64,000 nucleotides of DNA, taken from contig JBGSIA010000166.1 in NCBI GenBank assembly GCA_041751935.1, positions 62,001-126,000 on the forward strand. Reading direction: 5' to 3'. The stretch is from JBBSJZ01 sp041751935 (GTDB taxonomy: Bacteria; Planctomycetota; Planctomycetia; Pirellulales; Pirellulaceae). Made by a program: the position numbers and the translations under genes. Positions 63,419-64,000 of this stretch are shown one piece after another; within the stretch, counting starts at the first letter, position 1, and every line of letters begins with the position of its first letter. Below the pieces are notes generated by a model. The model had not been told where the DNA came from, made no database searches, and saw nothing but the letters and a program-made list of their open reading frames with translations.

Positions 63419-64000
63419 CTATTTGTTGGCCACCGTCGAGCCAGTAGCGACGCAGGTCGCGCTTCGTTCGCCGGCGAGGTCCGTCACGATACGAATCTCT
63501 TGAGAAACAACGCCTTCACCTCCGTCGCCTTGAAACTTCAGTTTAACGAAGTGAAGTTTTTTCTTACCCTCAGGGATCTCAAACGAGAATCGGCTATCCG
63601 AACACTTCACTTCGCGAACTTCGAATGGCTCGTCACCCTTCACCACTAAACGCTGCTCGACCAGTTCATCCGTGGTAATGGTACCGAGGCTAATTGCAGC
63701 GGGCGAAACGGTCAACGTTTCTCGCACTCGTCCCTCGATCGCCATTTCTGTGGTGGGGAAGTCGCGGTCGTTGCTGATCAGCGTCAGGCGTTCGCGAAGT
63801 TCGCCCTCGGGAATCGTTGTCTTGGTCTGGACCAACATTCGATAGCGAACTTTGCCTGGCAATCGTTCCGGCGGATCCAGCTTTACCTTCAGGTGCTCAC
63901 AGTGACTGCGAACGTCGGTGATCTCCCAAGGTTTGCTTCCAATGTGAGTGATGACCACTTCTTGCTCGCGAACTTCGCCCGCAGAAAACTCGCCGAACGC
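63419..64000 (-). CDS. DUF1573-type protein, 5' end cut by window edge
   Basis: The open frame enters from the right edge (AFGEFSAGEVREQEV at its visible start) and ends at 63419, giving at least 193 residues. Repeated beta-sandwich units read VVITHIGSKPWEITDVRSHC, LTLISNDRDFPTTEMAIEG and LTVSPAAISLGTITT, the pattern of DUF1573/Ig-like (ASH-type) domains in exported planctomycete proteins. The signal peptide and start lie outside the window. Function unknown; such domains often mediate protein contacts at the envelope. Confidence 0.78.
   Translation of the reverse strand, partial: AFGEFSAGEVREQEVVITHIGSKPWEITDVRSHCEHLKVKLDPPERLPGKVRYRMLVQTKTTIPEGELRERLTLISNDRDFPTTEMAIEGRVRETLTVSPAAISLGTITTDELVEQRLVVKGDEPFEVREVKCSDSRFSFEIPEGKKKLHFVKLKFQGDGGEGVVSQEIRIVTDLAGERSATCVATGSTVANK

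Noticed and set aside
1..64000. CRISPR arrays, rRNA or tRNA genes, intact insertion sequences, prophage genes
   Set aside because: None could be recognised in any intergenic space; no direct-repeat arrays, transposase motifs or phage structural genes were seen.

Overview
The window looks like a chromosomal segment of a planctomycete, most likely Pirellulaceae (Rhodopirellula-like). The reasons are: exported arylsulfatases, Tat-exported Gfo/Idh/MocA and TIM-barrel proteins, a CxxCH protein of planctomycete type, many FHA-domain proteins, an ECF sigma factor followed by an FHA protein, LL-diaminopimelate aminotransferase, several small protein families typical of planctomycetes, and weak or absent Shine-Dalgarno sites. 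This assignment rests on protein character only. No rRNA, tRNA, CRISPR array or intact insertion sequence was seen.

Layout. 1-9 kb: an exported Gly/Pro-rich protein cut by the left edge; a fused siroheme enzyme (CobA-HemD); a CxxCH protein; a leftward ribose/nucleoside set (exported nucleoside hydrolase, ribokinase, RbsB-like lipoprotein); then a decayed stretch with remains of a GATase-like exported protein and an ABC-2 permease. 9-24 kb: a fatty acyl-AMP ligase fused to an acyl carrier protein, a membrane protein with an RNase A-like C-terminus, a zinc-ribbon/methyltransferase pair, a HEAT-repeat protein, a TatD-type hydrolase, dapL, two overlapping Gfo/Idh/MocA oxidoreductases, an aldo/keto reductase and a TauD/SyrP-type dioxygenase, closed by a strong bidirectional terminator. 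24-36 kb: a TIGR03790-type protein, a metal ABC permease, an SLC13 transporter, a sugar-isomerase-like protein, two sulfatases, an ABC-2 exporter pair and a DUF2141 protein.

36-55 kb is one large Tad (tight adherence) pilus region. It holds tadC, tadB, an FHA-TadA fusion and a CpaB-like SAF protein. Next to these lie a protein-kinase-like protein whose catalytic HRD motif is lost, an Hsp70-like protein and a double-FHA protein. A second, FHA-less TadA is read divergently, followed by TadE/TadG-like proteins, a CpaA-type prepilin peptidase and an Flp pilin. An ECF sigma factor and an FHA protein sit divergent to the pilin gene. No secretin or TadZ gene is in the window. The mix suggests a Tad machine under phospho-recognition or scaffold control, and it is the best candidate here for an undescribed system.

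55-60 kb is a graveyard of a trehalose/glycogen cluster. treZ and treY are both 5'-truncated and joined head to head. A glgX/treX-like gene has three in-frame nonsense codons and an internal deletion that removes catalytic residues. Only the N-terminus of a GH15 enzyme remains. Intergenic repeats flank this zone. 60-64 kb holds three ordinary-looking planctomycete genes: a zinc-ribbon membrane protein, a conserved hypothetical protein, and a DUF1573 protein cut by the right edge.
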